Origin: Phenylobacterium parvum
Lineage (GTDB): Bacteria; Pseudomonadota; Alphaproteobacteria; Caulobacterales; Caulobacteraceae
Length of the DNA: 64,000 nucleotides
Direction: 5' to 3'
NCBI RefSeq assembly: GCF_003150835.1
Contig: NZ_CP029479.1
Coordinates: 2,083,501-2,147,500 of the forward strand
Shown here piece by piece: positions 9,198-17,683 of the stretch. A program made the position numbers and the translations under genes. The notes below the pieces were generated by a model that saw only the letters and a list, made by a program, of their open reading frames with translations, did not search any database and was not told where the DNA came from. Within the stretch, counting starts at the first letter, position 1. Every line of letters begins with the position of its first letter.

Positions 9198-11231
9198 ATG
9201 AGACTGGCGACTTACCTGGTTGCAGGAATGACGAGCGCTTCCCTGCTGGTTTGCGCACCGGCGGCGAACGCCCAGTCCGAGCGCTTCTCCCTGGTCGCGA
9301 ACGGGAACAGGGTCGGCTATCTGAACGTCGATGGCGACGCGCGTCGACGGACCATCGCCTTCGACTACAAGATCAACGGCCGCGGGCCCTCAAGCACCGA
9401 GACCCTTGAGCTCGACGCCGCCGGACTGCCCGTCGCCTGGACAATCGACGGGGCTACGACCTTCGGCAGCAAGACAAAGGAAAGCTTTCGCCTCCGCGGC
9501 CGTCGCGCGACCTGGAGCGACGCCGCCGGGCCCGGGTCGGCGACCGTCGCCGACCCCAGCCTCTACATCTCCCAGCACGCCAGCCTCTGGGCGCCGGGTC
9601 TCTACGCCCGCGCCCTGCTGAAGGACGCCGACAGGGAGATGCCCGCGCTTCCCGGCGGCAGGGTGCGGCTCGAGAAGATCGAGGACCTCAACCTGCAGAG
9701 CACCACTGGCCCCGTGCGGGCCACGGCCTGGCGGCTGTCGGGCCTGGAGCTCACGCCCGTGACGATGGTTCTCGACGCCGACGGGAATCTCCTGGCGCGC
9801 GGGATCGGTCGCGCCGCCCTGGTCCGGGAAGGGCTGGAGGGTGAAGAGCGGCGCCTGCGGGACCTGACCGCGATCTGGAACGCGGATTGGCTGGTCGGGC
9901 TCCAGAAGGACGCCGCGCACCGCTACGACGGGCCCGTGCGGGTCCGGAACGTCCGGCTGTTCGATCCCCGCGCGAAGGTCGTGACGGGTCCGGTATCCGT
10001 CGTCTTCCACCGCGGACGCATCTCGGCGGTCGCCCCCTCAGACACGCCCGCGACCCCGGGCGAGACCTCCATCGACGGCGGCGGCGGCACGCTGGTTCCG
10101 GGCCTCTTCGAAATGCACGGCCATCTCGGCGACTTCGGCGCCCTGTGGAACGTGCTCGCCGGGGTGACCACCGTTCGCGACATGGGATCGGACAACACCA
10201 TCCTGAGCGGCCTCATCGAGAACATCGACACCGGAAGGCTCGCCGGCCCCAACGTGATCCGTGCGGGGATGATCGAGGGCAACAGCGCGACGAACAATCA
10301 GACGGGGTTCGTCGTCGACAGCGAGGCGGCGGCGGTCCAGGCGGTCCGCTGGTACGCCGCGCGGGGCTATGACGACATCAAGATCTATTCCTCCATCAAG
10401 CCGGCCTGGGTCCCGGCGATGATCGCCGAGGCGCGCGCACAGGGCATGGGCGTCCTGGGCCACGTGCCGGCCTTCACGACGGCCGACGCGATGATCGACG
10501 CCGGCTACGATGAGATCACCCACATCAACCAGTTGATGCTGGGTTGGGTCCTCAAGCCGGACGAAGACACCCGCACCCTTCTTCGCCTCACAGCGCTGCG
10601 GCGTCTGCCGCAACTCGACCTCAACAGCGAGGCGGTCCAGGGGACCCTGCAGCGGCTGATCGACCGCAAGGTGGCGCTGGACCCGACCTTCGTGATCCAC
10701 GAGGACCTGACGCTGAACCGCACCGGCGCGATGCCGCCGGGCGCTGCGGACTACTTCGATCACATGCCGGTCGGATGGCGGCGGGACGCGATGCAGGCGC
10801 TCACCGACGCGTCGAGGCCGGAGGATGATGTCGCCTATCGGGGCGCCTTCGATCAGATCGAAAAGTTCCTGACCCTCGCGCATCGGCGCGGGATCAAGAT
10901 CGTGCCCGGAACAGACACCGGCGGCGCCTTCACCCTCCACCGTGAGCTCGAACTCTATCAGCGCCTCGGGATGACGCCCGCGGAGATCCTGGCGCGCGCG
11001 ACGCTGGAGATGGCCCAGCACACCGGTCGGGACCAGACGCTGGGCTCGATCGAGAAGGGTAAGGCGGCCGACTTCTTTCTCGTGCCCGGCGACCCGACAA
11101 AGGACCTGAAGGCGATCAAGACCATCCGGATGGTCGTACGCGGGGGCGTGGTTTACTTCCCCAGTGAAGTGTACCCGAAGCTCGGCGTGCGGCCGTTCAC
11201 GACGGCGCCTGCCGTGACGCCCGGCGGATAG
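9198..11231 (+). CDS. Secreted amidohydrolase-family metal-dependent hydrolase with extra N-terminal domain
   Basis: A 677-residue protein starting at ATG 9198; the frame is open much further upstream, but that part is antisense to the dehalogenase. A signal peptide (MRLATYLVAG ... ANAQ) targets it to the periplasm. Residues ~25-235 form an extra beta-rich domain. From ~245 on it is an imidazolonepropionase-like amidohydrolase: the metal site HGH in GLFEMHGHLG, the candidate carboxylated Lys in DIKIYSS, His in GHVPA and THINQ, and the catalytic Asp in PGTDTGG. The C-terminal part has the usual GSIEKGKAADFFLV segment. Likely substrates are cyclic amides or peptides such as prolidase-type dipeptides, but the substrate is not shown. 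Confidence 0.85.
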   Translation: MRLATYLVAGMTSASLLVCAPAANAQSERFSLVANGNRVGYLNVDGDARRRTIAFDYKINGRGPSSTETLELDAAGLPVAWTIDGATTFGSKTKESFRLRGRRATWSDAAGPGSATVADPSLYISQHASLWAPGLYARALLKDADREMPALPGGRVRLEKIEDLNLQSTTGPVRATAWRLSGLELTPVTMVLDADGNLLARGIGRAALVREGLEGEERRLRDLTAIWNADWLVGLQKDAAHRYDGPVRVRNVRLFDPRAKVVTGPVSVVFHRGRISAVAPSDTPATPGETSIDGGGGTLVPGLFEMHGHLGDFGALWNVLAGVTTVRDMGSDNTILSGLIENIDTGRLAGPNVIRAGMIEGNSATNNQTGFVVDSEAAAVQAVRWYAARGYDDIKIYSSIKPAWVPAMIAEARAQGMGVLGHVPAFTTADAMIDAGYDEITHINQLMLGWVLKPDEDTRTLLRLTALRRLPQLDLNSEAVQGTLQRLIDRKVALDPTFVIHEDLTLNRTGAMPPGAADYFDHMPVGWRRDAMQALTDASRPEDDVAYRGAFDQIEKFLTLAHRRGIKIVPGTDTGGAFTLHRELELYQRLGMTPAEILARATLEMAQHTGRDQTLGSIEKGKAADFFLVPGDPTKDLKAIKTIRMVVRGGVVYFPSEVYPKLGVRPFTTAPAVTPGG

Positions 11232-11282
11232 ACGGGACGCCGGAAGACTGAGGGAACCGGGAGAAACGCCCGACCCCAAAAT

Positions 11283-11297
11283 GTTCTTGTTTTGTTC
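11283..11297 (+). promoter_or_regulatory. LexA (SOS) box
   Basis: GTTCTTGTTTTGTTC is an exact GTTC-N7-GTTC direct repeat, the LexA-binding sequence of Alphaproteobacteria including Caulobacter. It lies 52 nt upstream of the toxin start codon at 11350, where it would overlap or abut the promoter, in an otherwise GC-rich gap. This predicts induction of the two downstream genes by DNA damage. Confidence 0.82.
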
Positions 11298-11349
11298 TTG
11301 TCAATCGGGCGATCGCGTGTGAGGGTCTCTTCCAGCCAAGGAGACCTGA

Positions 11350-12402
11350 ATGCGCCAGTACCGACCGGATCCCTCCCGCCTCGAGGGCGAGGCGCTCGAT
11401 CTTTGGTACAGGCGCTCTCCAGCCCGGATCCGGGCTGAGCGGGAGGCTGCGAGGCGGGAGCAATACGACGCCTTCTTCGGCCGGGCTGACAGGACCTCGG
11501 ACGCTGTTCCGCAGGATGAAACGCCCTCGGCCCCGCCGTCCAACGTCATCCAGTTCGCCCGGGTCGGGCCGATCACGACGGCGCCCGCGGTCATCCCTAC
11601 GGGCGCGCGCCCGATCCTCGGGGTTCCCCCCGTCACCGGACGGGAACCGGCTACGGGAGATCCGGGAAGCTTCTTCGCGACCTACAGAGCCATCCCCAAC
11701 CCCGTGCGGGGGCCAGCCTACGTCACGGATCTTCCCAGGCCCCTGAACCTTGTGACGCCGCGGGCCGGCAACTGGTTCGAGCTGGGTGACGGGCGCCTCG
11801 TCCGGGGCGCAGATGAAGTCGAACGGCTCTTCGTCGAACAGCAACTGCGCCTGTCGGGGGAGGACAAGCCCGAGCCTCCGGCGCAGGTCCATGCTGGCGA
11901 CCACTTCCGCGACGGCGCCATTCCCCGGGCGGAGCAGCTGGCCAAGGGAGAGCGGGAGATCGACCCGACCTGTCACGTCAATGGCGGCTGGGAGCCGGAC
12001 CCGACCTTCTCGGGATACAAGGCCTGGACCCAGGACTACGAGGACCAGATCACCCGGGCCCCGGGCCTGGACTATGTCGTGCGCAATCCCTCCGAGAAGC
12101 CGGTGCGGTTCGACGGATGCGCCGTCTGGGACCCGCGCCGCCCGCTGCTTGAGGCCAAGGGGCCCGGCTATGAAGCCCTGGATCGAATGGCCCGAAAATC
12201 GACATTCTTGCGGTTCATCTGGAACGGCGTGCGGGACCAGGCCCGGAGGCAGAACAACGCCGCCCGGGGCCGAACCGTCGAATGGCATGTCGCCGAACCC
12301 GCCGTTGTTCCAACCTTCAGGGAGATCATCGAGCCCGCCCCCTCCCTCCGGGTCCTCCAGACTTCACCTCGGCCCGGCGCGCCCCTACCCAAGAGAAAGT
12401 GA
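11350..12402 (+). CDS. Tox-REase-5 domain nuclease toxin, SOS-controlled
   Basis: A 350-residue protein. The C-terminal ~110 residues match the restriction-endonuclease-fold toxin 5 family: YEDQITRAPG (229-239), VRFDG with Asp 255, LLEAKG with Glu 268 and Lys 270 (the D...ExK nuclease core), RDQARRQ (295-301) and EWHVAEP (311-317). The first ~45 residues (RPDPSRLEGEALDLWYRRSP) are a compact charged motif; residues ~50-200 are proline-rich and low in predicted structure. I see no signal peptide, PAAR, Rhs or VgrG part and no secretion genes nearby, so it may act inside the producing cell. The LexA box upstream and the coupled downstream gene suggest a damage-induced endonuclease with an antidote. 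Caulobacter BapE is a known SOS-induced endonuclease; whether this is its ortholog needs an alignment. Confidence 0.83.
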   Translation: MRQYRPDPSRLEGEALDLWYRRSPARIRAEREAARREQYDAFFGRADRTSDAVPQDETPSAPPSNVIQFARVGPITTAPAVIPTGARPILGVPPVTGREPATGDPGSFFATYRAIPNPVRGPAYVTDLPRPLNLVTPRAGNWFELGDGRLVRGADEVERLFVEQQLRLSGEDKPEPPAQVHAGDHFRDGAIPRAEQLAKGEREIDPTCHVNGGWEPDPTFSGYKAWTQDYEDQITRAPGLDYVVRNPSEKPVRFDGCAVWDPRRPLLEAKGPGYEALDRMARKSTFLRFIWNGVRDQARRQNNAARGRTVEWHVAEPAVVPTFREIIEPAPSLRVLQTSPRPGAPLPKRK

Positions 12403-12407
12403 TCGAA

Positions 12408-12794
12408 ATGACCCCCACAGACGACCGGACTCCGCAGGACGATGCAGACGCCTTGTACGAGCGCAGGCGAGAAGCGCGCAATTCGAGCTCAGAGGCCGAG
12501 GTCAGGCAGCGTCGCGAGGCCGACTTCCCCGAGCCCATGCAGGGTCGATGGATCGACCCGGAAGGTTCGGACATCGAAGTCATCATTCAGGGAAGCCAGA
12601 TCCTCTGGGCCGGCGAACCCCGGCCCTACTTCGACAAGATGCTCGTGGGCGTCGAGGCGGACGAACTCTGCTACGAAATCTGCTTCCCCGAGAACATCGA
12701 GGAAGACAGTGTGACAACTCTGCTTCTTATGGGCGACGATCTCTTCTTCCAAAGCTGGCACGCCGTCGCCAGCTTCGTGCGGGAGGAGTCCTGA
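12408..12794 (+). CDS. Candidate immunity protein for the Tox-REase-5 toxin
   Basis: A 128-residue acidic protein that starts 5 nt after the toxin stop, with a purine-rich ribosome site (GAGAAAG) inside the toxin 3' end; a longer upstream frame exists but overlaps the toxin. Residues 1-40 are charged and probably disordered. Residues ~45-125 look like a small all-beta domain (GRWIDPEGSDIEVIIQG, LLLMGDDLFFQSW). I do not recognise a named family. The immunity role is inferred from size, acidity, tight coupling and position directly after the toxin, the usual order in polymorphic toxin loci. It has its own ribosome site and could also be expressed from within the toxin gene. Confidence 0.72.
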   Translation: MTPTDDRTPQDDADALYERRREARNSSSEAEVRQRREADFPEPMQGRWIDPEGSDIEVIIQGSQILWAGEPRPYFDKMLVGVEADELCYEICFPENIEEDSVTTLLLMGDDLFFQSWHAVASFVREES

Positions 12795-12858
12795 GGGGCT
12801 GTCCGCCTGACGACGTCCCTCCCGACCCACACCGCAATTTGACCCGTCCGGGAGGAAC

Positions 12859-12896
12859 GCCCGACGGCGGGGGCCTGCCCCATCGCCCGGTCGGGC
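12859..12896 (+). terminator. Strong GC hairpin after the toxin/immunity operon
   Basis: Arms GCCCGAC (12859-12865) and GTCGGGC (12890-12896) enclose a second nested GGGG/CCCC stem. It lies 65 nt after the immunity gene stop. There is no T-tract, so it is either a weak intrinsic terminator or an RNA-stabilising hairpin. Confidence 0.4.
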
Positions 12897-12973
12897 TCCG
12901 CGCCGTGATGCGACAGGGTCTGGCGTCCCGCCGGCCTGCCCACTAGCCTGTGGGAAACAGCGGGGGGAAGGTC

Positions 12974-15256
12974 ATGGGACGAGTGATGGCGGCGGGGCTC
13001 GTGGCGGCCCTTCTCGCGCTTCCGGCGGCGGCGGCCGAGCCTGATTACCGGGCGGAGGTGATCCGCACTGCCTACGGCGCGCCTCACGTCATCGCCCGCG
13101 ACTACGGCGGGCTCGGCTACGGCGCGGGCTATGCCTCCGCCGAGGACAATTTCTGCGACTTCGCCGAGCGGCAGATGACGGTGAACGCCCAGCGGTCCCG
13201 CTACCTCGGGCCGGGCGAGAAGAACGCCAACGTCATCAGTGACCTCTACCACCAGCACCTGATCCAGACCGGCGGCCTGGACGCCCTGATGGCTGGCCGG
13301 GGCAAGCCTTCGGCGCAGGCGCGCGCCCTCGCCCGCGGCTTCGTCGCCGGGGTCAACCGCTATGTCCGGGACGTCGGGGTCGCCAACCTCCCGGACGCCC
13401 GCTGCCGGGGCGCGGCCTGGGTGCGCACCTACGACGAGATGGACTACTGGCGTTCGGTGGTCGCGACCCAGCAGCCGACCCTGATGGCCGGCGTCGTCGC
13501 GGCCGCGCCTCCCGGCGCTCCGGACCTGCCGGGCCTGCAGGCGCCGGTGGAGCGCTCGCCGGTTCCGGAGGGACAGGGCAGCAACGCCTATGCCCTGGGC
13601 CGCGAGGTGACAAAGAGCGGCCGGGGCGTCCTGCTGGGCAATCCGCACTATCCCTGGGACGGCATCAACCGCTTCACGCGAATGCACATGATCCTTCCGG
13701 GCAAGCTCAACATCGTCGGCGCCGGGCTGCAGAACACCCCCACAATCGGTATCGGCCACAACCGCTGGGTCGCCTGGACCCACACGGTCTCCACGGCCCG
13801 CAGGTTCGGCCTGTTCGAGCTGATCCTGGATCCGAAGGACCCCACGGCCTACGTCTTCGAGGGCAGGTCCACGCCGATGACGCGCACAGTCGTCACCGTC
13901 CAGGTAAAGACCGATGCGGGTCTGCAGCCCGTCAGCCGCACCTTCTACGGCACGCGGTTCGGCCAGGTCGTCGAGAACGCCGGGCCGCCGTCCACGCCCT
14001 GGACCGCCGAGCGGGCCTATGCGGTCCGCGACGCCGGCCCCGGACTGCGCGCGACCGACCAGTACCTCGAGATGTACCAGGCCCGAAGCGTCCGCCAGCT
14101 GGCCGCCACCCTGGCGAAGTTCCAGGCTGCAGGGTTCAACACCACGGCCGTCGACGCCTCGGGTGAAGCCTATTACGGCGACGTGGGCGCCCTGCCCCAT
14201 GTGACCGACGCCAAGGCGGAGGCCTGCACGGTCTCGGAAATGGCCAGGATCCTGTGGCGCACCCAGCGCCTGCCGGTCCTCGACGGTTCGCGCGCCGCCT
14301 GCGAGTGGGGGTCCGACCCGCGCGCCGTGACGCCCGGGGTCTTTCCGCCGCAGTCCCTGCCGCAGCTCTTCCGCTCGGACTACACCAGCAATTCCAACGA
14401 CAGCTACTGGCTCACCAACCCGAGGGCGCCGCTGGCCGGCTATCCGCGCATTCTCGGCGAGGAGGCCACGGCGCGCTCGCTCCGCACCCGCCTCAGCCTG
14501 AAGCAGATCGACGACCGGGTCGCCGGACGCGACGGCCTGGACGGCGCAAAGTTCGACCTGGCCAGCGTCCAGGGGGTGCTGTTCGCCAATCGCAACCTCG
14601 GGGCGGAGATGGCCCGCGACCCCCTGGTCGGCCTTTGCCGGACGGCGGCGGCCGGACCGCACCCCGACCTCGCCGACGCCTGCCGGGCCCTCGAGGCCTG
14701 GGACCTGAGGGTCAACCTCGACAGCCGCGGGGCGCACCTCTTCCGGCTGTTCGCGGAGAAGGGCGGCCTGGTGTTCAGGGTCCCCTTCGATCCGGCCGAC
14801 CCGGTGAACACCCCGAACACCCTGGATGTCGACAATCCCCGGGTGCTGGCCGCCCTGGTGGACTCGGTGAAGCAGCTACGGGGGCTCGGCATCCCCATGG
14901 ACGCGGCCCTGGGCCAGGTGCAGACCGAACCCCGCGCCGGGGGCGAGCGGATCCCGATCCACGGGGGGCCGGGTCCCGAGGGGATCTTCAACGTGATCAC
15001 CCCCGTCGACCTGAAGCCCGGCCTCGGCTGGACGAAGATCCGCCACGGCTCGAGCTGGATCATGGCGGTGGAGTTCACCGACAGGGGGCCCGTCAGCCAG
15101 GGCCTCCTCAGCTATTCCCAGTCCACGAACCCGGATTCACCGCACGCCGCCGACCAGACCCGCCTCTACTCGCAGAAGGGCTGGGACGACCTGCGGTTCA
15201 CCGAGGCGGCGGTGCGCCGGGACGCCGTGTCGCGGGTGGTGCTGCGGGGGCGGTGA
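12974..15256 (+). CDS. Penicillin-amidase family acylase (Ntn hydrolase)
   Basis: A 760-residue secreted precursor. The signal peptide is MGRVMAAGLV ... AAAAE; ATG 12974 is preferred over GTG 12950 and ATG 12986. The autocatalytic junction is EGQGSNAYALG with Ser 203 as the N-terminal nucleophile of the beta chain, followed by LLGNPHYPW, typical of the PvdQ/AHL-acylase and aculeacin-acylase branch. The C-terminal STNPDSPHAADQTRLY segment carries the conserved Asn and the family ending. The enzyme would be cleaved into alpha and beta chains in the periplasm and hydrolyse an amide bond, possibly of acyl-homoserine lactones or lipopeptides. The substrate cannot be told from sequence. Confidence 0.88.
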   Translation: MGRVMAAGLVAALLALPAAAAEPDYRAEVIRTAYGAPHVIARDYGGLGYGAGYASAEDNFCDFAERQMTVNAQRSRYLGPGEKNANVISDLYHQHLIQTGGLDALMAGRGKPSAQARALARGFVAGVNRYVRDVGVANLPDARCRGAAWVRTYDEMDYWRSVVATQQPTLMAGVVAAAPPGAPDLPGLQAPVERSPVPEGQGSNAYALGREVTKSGRGVLLGNPHYPWDGINRFTRMHMILPGKLNIVGAGLQNTPTIGIGHNRWVAWTHTVSTARRFGLFELILDPKDPTAYVFEGRSTPMTRTVVTVQVKTDAGLQPVSRTFYGTRFGQVVENAGPPSTPWTAERAYAVRDAGPGLRATDQYLEMYQARSVRQLAATLAKFQAAGFNTTAVDASGEAYYGDVGALPHVTDAKAEACTVSEMARILWRTQRLPVLDGSRAACEWGSDPRAVTPGVFPPQSLPQLFRSDYTSNSNDSYWLTNPRAPLAGYPRILGEEATARSLRTRLSLKQIDDRVAGRDGLDGAKFDLASVQGVLFANRNLGAEMARDPLVGLCRTAAAGPHPDLADACRALEAWDLRVNLDSRGAHLFRLFAEKGGLVFRVPFDPADPVNTPNTLDVDNPRVLAALVDSVKQLRGLGIPMDAALGQVQTEPRAGGERIPIHGGPGPEGIFNVITPVDLKPGLGWTKIRHGSSWIMAVEFTDRGPVSQGLLSYSQSTNPDSPHAADQTRLYSQKGWDDLRFTEAAVRRDAVSRVVLRGR

Positions 15257-15431
15257 GGCCGGGCGTTACGCGTGACGGTGCACCGAGCCTAGCGACATTC
15301 CGGCGAGGCGCGCCTTTGGCTGACATGGCGCCGCCCGCTGATCGCGCCCAATCGCGGGTGCGGGGCGACAGGACGGATGGCTTGAGGTGGCGGACCTGTG
15401 CCCACGTTGCGCTAGGCGTCGGGCGACCGCC

Positions 15432-16424
15432 TCACCCCGCTAGGAACACATTCTCGCGGTGGTAAGCCAGGTAGGCCTCGCGGGCAGCGTTCAGGTTCTG
15501 CGCCTGCCAGGCGACCGAAGCGTCCTGCAGGCCGGAGGGCGAGAGGCTGACATGGCCCAGGCCGAGACGGTTCAGGTCCTCGCGGTCGATACGCGCCGAG
15601 ACCATGACCTCGCCAGCCTCCCCGAACCCGATGAAGCCGCGATCGAACAGGAGGTCAGCATCCGGGGTCAGCATCAGGCCGTTCAGCCCGTCGAGACGTT
15701 CCTGCGGAGTCGTGCAGACCCGCCAGGGCTTGATGTGGCTGGCGATCAGGAGGGTGGGGTTGGTGACTCCAGTCAGCGGACAGACCGCACAGAGCTTGAG
15801 CACGTTTGAGCGGAACTGTCCCTGCCCGCGCCGGGCGTCGATGACTGACTTGCGCACAGTGGCGTCGAGGGTGATGTCGGACTTCAGCATCGACTCGACC
15901 TGGTCCTCGATCAGCTCGCGGATCAGGTCGCCTTGCCGGCTGTTCGCGCCCGGCCGACTGAAGTCGACATCCGGGAATTCGGCCGCCCGGGCCACAATCT
16001 GGAAAACTGCAGGAGACACCTCTGCAAGATAGGCCTTCTGGTTTCCCGCGCCGGTCTCCCTGTGGATGGGCGAATACTTCTCCGGCAGCATGGGTCCAAG
16101 TGTGGAGATCAACGTCTTCGGACTGACCGGCGCTTCGACGGGGATCCAGGATACGGGAAGAAGCCAGCCCTCGGCCTCCCAATAGGACCCGACGTTCTCG
16201 AACTCCGCAGGCTTCAAAGCGGTGAAGGCGTAGTCGGTCACCTGCCCCACAAAGCGAACCGCCTGCCGGGAGTAGGAGATCACCAGGTCACCGGGCGCCG
16301 CCTCGCGCATATTGTCGTAGAAGCGACTGCGGGCGCCGCCGGACTCCCGCTTGGGCGACCATAGGAAGCCGCCATCAACCTCCTGGCGCGCCGTCTGATT
16401 GTGATTGACCCACCAGAACCTCAT
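15432..16424 (-). CDS. HNH endonuclease with EVE/PUA-like N-terminal domain
   Basis: A 330-residue protein. Residues 1-~150 look like an EVE/PUA-type reader: it opens with RFWWVNHNQT and has REAAPGDLVISYSRQAVRFVGQV, the strand pattern used by proteins that bind modified bases. Residues ~198-265 are an HNH_2-type nuclease: Cys 212 and Cys 215, ASHIKPW with His 230, LNGLMLTP with Asn 248, and DLLFDRGFI. The combination matches type IV-like restriction of modified phage DNA. It lies 8 nt downstream of the next HNH gene on the same strand, so the two are an operon. It sits outside attL of the mini-element. Family call good; target inferred. Confidence 0.82.
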   Translation of the reverse strand: MRFWWVNHNQTARQEVDGGFLWSPKRESGGARSRFYDNMREAAPGDLVISYSRQAVRFVGQVTDYAFTALKPAEFENVGSYWEAEGWLLPVSWIPVEAPVSPKTLISTLGPMLPEKYSPIHRETGAGNQKAYLAEVSPAVFQIVARAAEFPDVDFSRPGANSRQGDLIRELIEDQVESMLKSDITLDATVRKSVIDARRGQGQFRSNVLKLCAVCPLTGVTNPTLLIASHIKPWRVCTTPQERLDGLNGLMLTPDADLLFDRGFIGFGEAGEVMVSARIDREDLNRLGLGHVSLSPSGLQDASVAWQAQNLNAAREAYLAYHRENVFLAG

Positions 16425-16432
16425 CCGTCGCC

Positions 16433-17353
16433 TCAGGCCAGGAACAGGTTGTCGTTGTGCCAGCGCAGGGCGGCAGGGTCGGGCCTGCGGCTCAGGTCCT
16501 CCGGGGCGTGGATCGGCGCGCCATGCAATTCGTAATAGTGGCGTCCGTTCTGGAACTCCTCGCGGATGCGACGGCTCACTTCGAACCGCAAGTCAGGGGT
16601 CACCGTCACGTAGCCAGAATCAAAGAGACTGTGGATGTCCCGGCGCAGCAGGAGACCGTTCGCGGCCACATGTTCGCCGCCTTCGGCGTAGGGCCGGATA
16701 TGGGCCGCCTCGAGCGCTGGCAGGGTCTTCTCACGGGTGATGGCGCAGCGGCGCTCGTAGGAATCCGTGACCAGCACCCGGAAAGCACCCTGCCCCAGCC
16801 GGGGACGGATCAGCTGTGGCGTGCCAAAGCGCGCAGCCTCTTCCGACATTCCAGAAGCGGCGGAGTCCGTCATCCGCGCAGACACCGAATCCCACAGCGC
16901 CGCCCCCTCGACCTCTGCAGTATCGTAGGTCTTGAACTGAACGATGTTGGGTTGCCAGCTGGAGGGCATCGGCAGCCAGTCGCGCTCCTCCAGGAAGAAG
17001 GGCTGAGTGAGAATGCGACAGCCGATCTGGAAGTCAGACCGGTCCGCGGGGTCCTGCCTTCGATACCGCGCAACCCGGCTCCGCACTTCGCCAAGCGAGG
17101 CGGCTCCGTTGGCTTCACCAAAGGCCTGCCAGGCCAGTGAAACAGGCATCTGGCTCGCATAGGCGAAGACCCCGCCACCGACGATGAAGTTTCGTGGAGA
17201 ATGCAGTTTGAAGAGAAAGAGCTCGCCTGGGCGCAGGGCCTTGAAGCTGGCTGCCGACGGCGCCCAGAAGTTGACCTCACTGAGGTTCGGCTTGTGACGC
17301 AAAGTCTCGAACCAGTCGCCGTCTGTCACAGCGATTATCAGCCGCACGCCCAT
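16433..17353 (-). CDS. HNH endonuclease with distinct PUA-like N-terminal domain
   Basis: A 306-residue protein, first gene of the two-gene nuclease operon. The N-terminal ~135 residues (TDGDWFETLRHKPNLSEVNF, then LRPGELFLFKLHSPRNFIVGGGVFA) form a domain seen in many stand-alone HNH restriction proteins, probably a PUA/SRA-like DNA reader. The C-terminal nuclease has GQGAFR, CAIT, AAHIRPY with His 218, ANGLLL with Asn 232, and DIHSLFDSGYV. It differs in the reader domain from its downstream partner, so the pair could recognise two modifications or work as a heteromer. No methylase is nearby, consistent with modification-dependent cutting. Confidence 0.84.
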   Translation of the reverse strand: MGVRLIIAVTDGDWFETLRHKPNLSEVNFWAPSAASFKALRPGELFLFKLHSPRNFIVGGGVFAYASQMPVSLAWQAFGEANGAASLGEVRSRVARYRRQDPADRSDFQIGCRILTQPFFLEERDWLPMPSSWQPNIVQFKTYDTAEVEGAALWDSVSARMTDSAASGMSEEAARFGTPQLIRPRLGQGAFRVLVTDSYERRCAITREKTLPALEAAHIRPYAEGGEHVAANGLLLRRDIHSLFDSGYVTVTPDLRFEVSRRIREEFQNGRHYYELHGAPIHAPEDLSRRPDPAALRWHNDNLFLA

Positions 17354-17502
17354 AGCCTGAAAGGTCAGTCAGAAAGCATGAGCGGTCAAGCGAGGATCGT
17401 AACAGAAACGACGGTCTCGGTCGTTCGACTGCGCGCCTTCAGATCGGACACCAACAACCCTACTATGGGGCGGCGGATCACTCCTCGGATTTTGCTGTCG
17501 AG

Positions 17503-17517
17503 GTGGCGGTGAGAGAG
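17503..17517. repeat. attL core (15-bp direct repeat of tRNA-Ser 3' end)
   Basis: GTGGCGGTGAGAGAG matches 23205-23219 exactly; flanking bases differ on both sides, which fixes the core length. It lies 166 nt upstream of the integrase start. DNA to its left (the HNH operon) is the original flank of the tRNA gene. Confidence 0.85.
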
Positions 17518-17683
17518 TCCGCCTCACACCCGATCCATGCCGTCCCACAATGTCGCTCAAACCCAATGAAACCGGGCATTCTAGCTTGGTCGTCCGTTAC
17601 AATCCGTCCCGTTCCGTCCCATTGCGCTCCCCTAAAGACCGGCTATCTTAAGGGGAACGCATAGGGGAACGGGAACCCACGCC
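17518..17683. promoter_or_regulatory. Left arm of element: integrase promoter and possible arm sites
   Basis: The segment between attL and the integrase contains repeated CGTCCCA / CGTCCCG motifs (around 17540, 17606 and 17616) and a pair of GGGGAACG direct repeats just before the integrase (around 17654 and 17668). These could be arm-type integrase sites and an autoregulatory site. No gene is seen. Confidence 0.4.

Noticed and set aside
12671..14737. Minus-strand 688-codon open frame
   Set aside because: It is antisense to the acylase and the immunity candidate, with the Gly/Arg/Val-rich composition typical of shadow frames in high-GC DNA.
15240..15256. GGCGGTGAG near the acylase stop as an older att remnant of the tRNA-Ser site
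   Set aside because: Only 9 bp match and they are explained by the acylase stop codon context.
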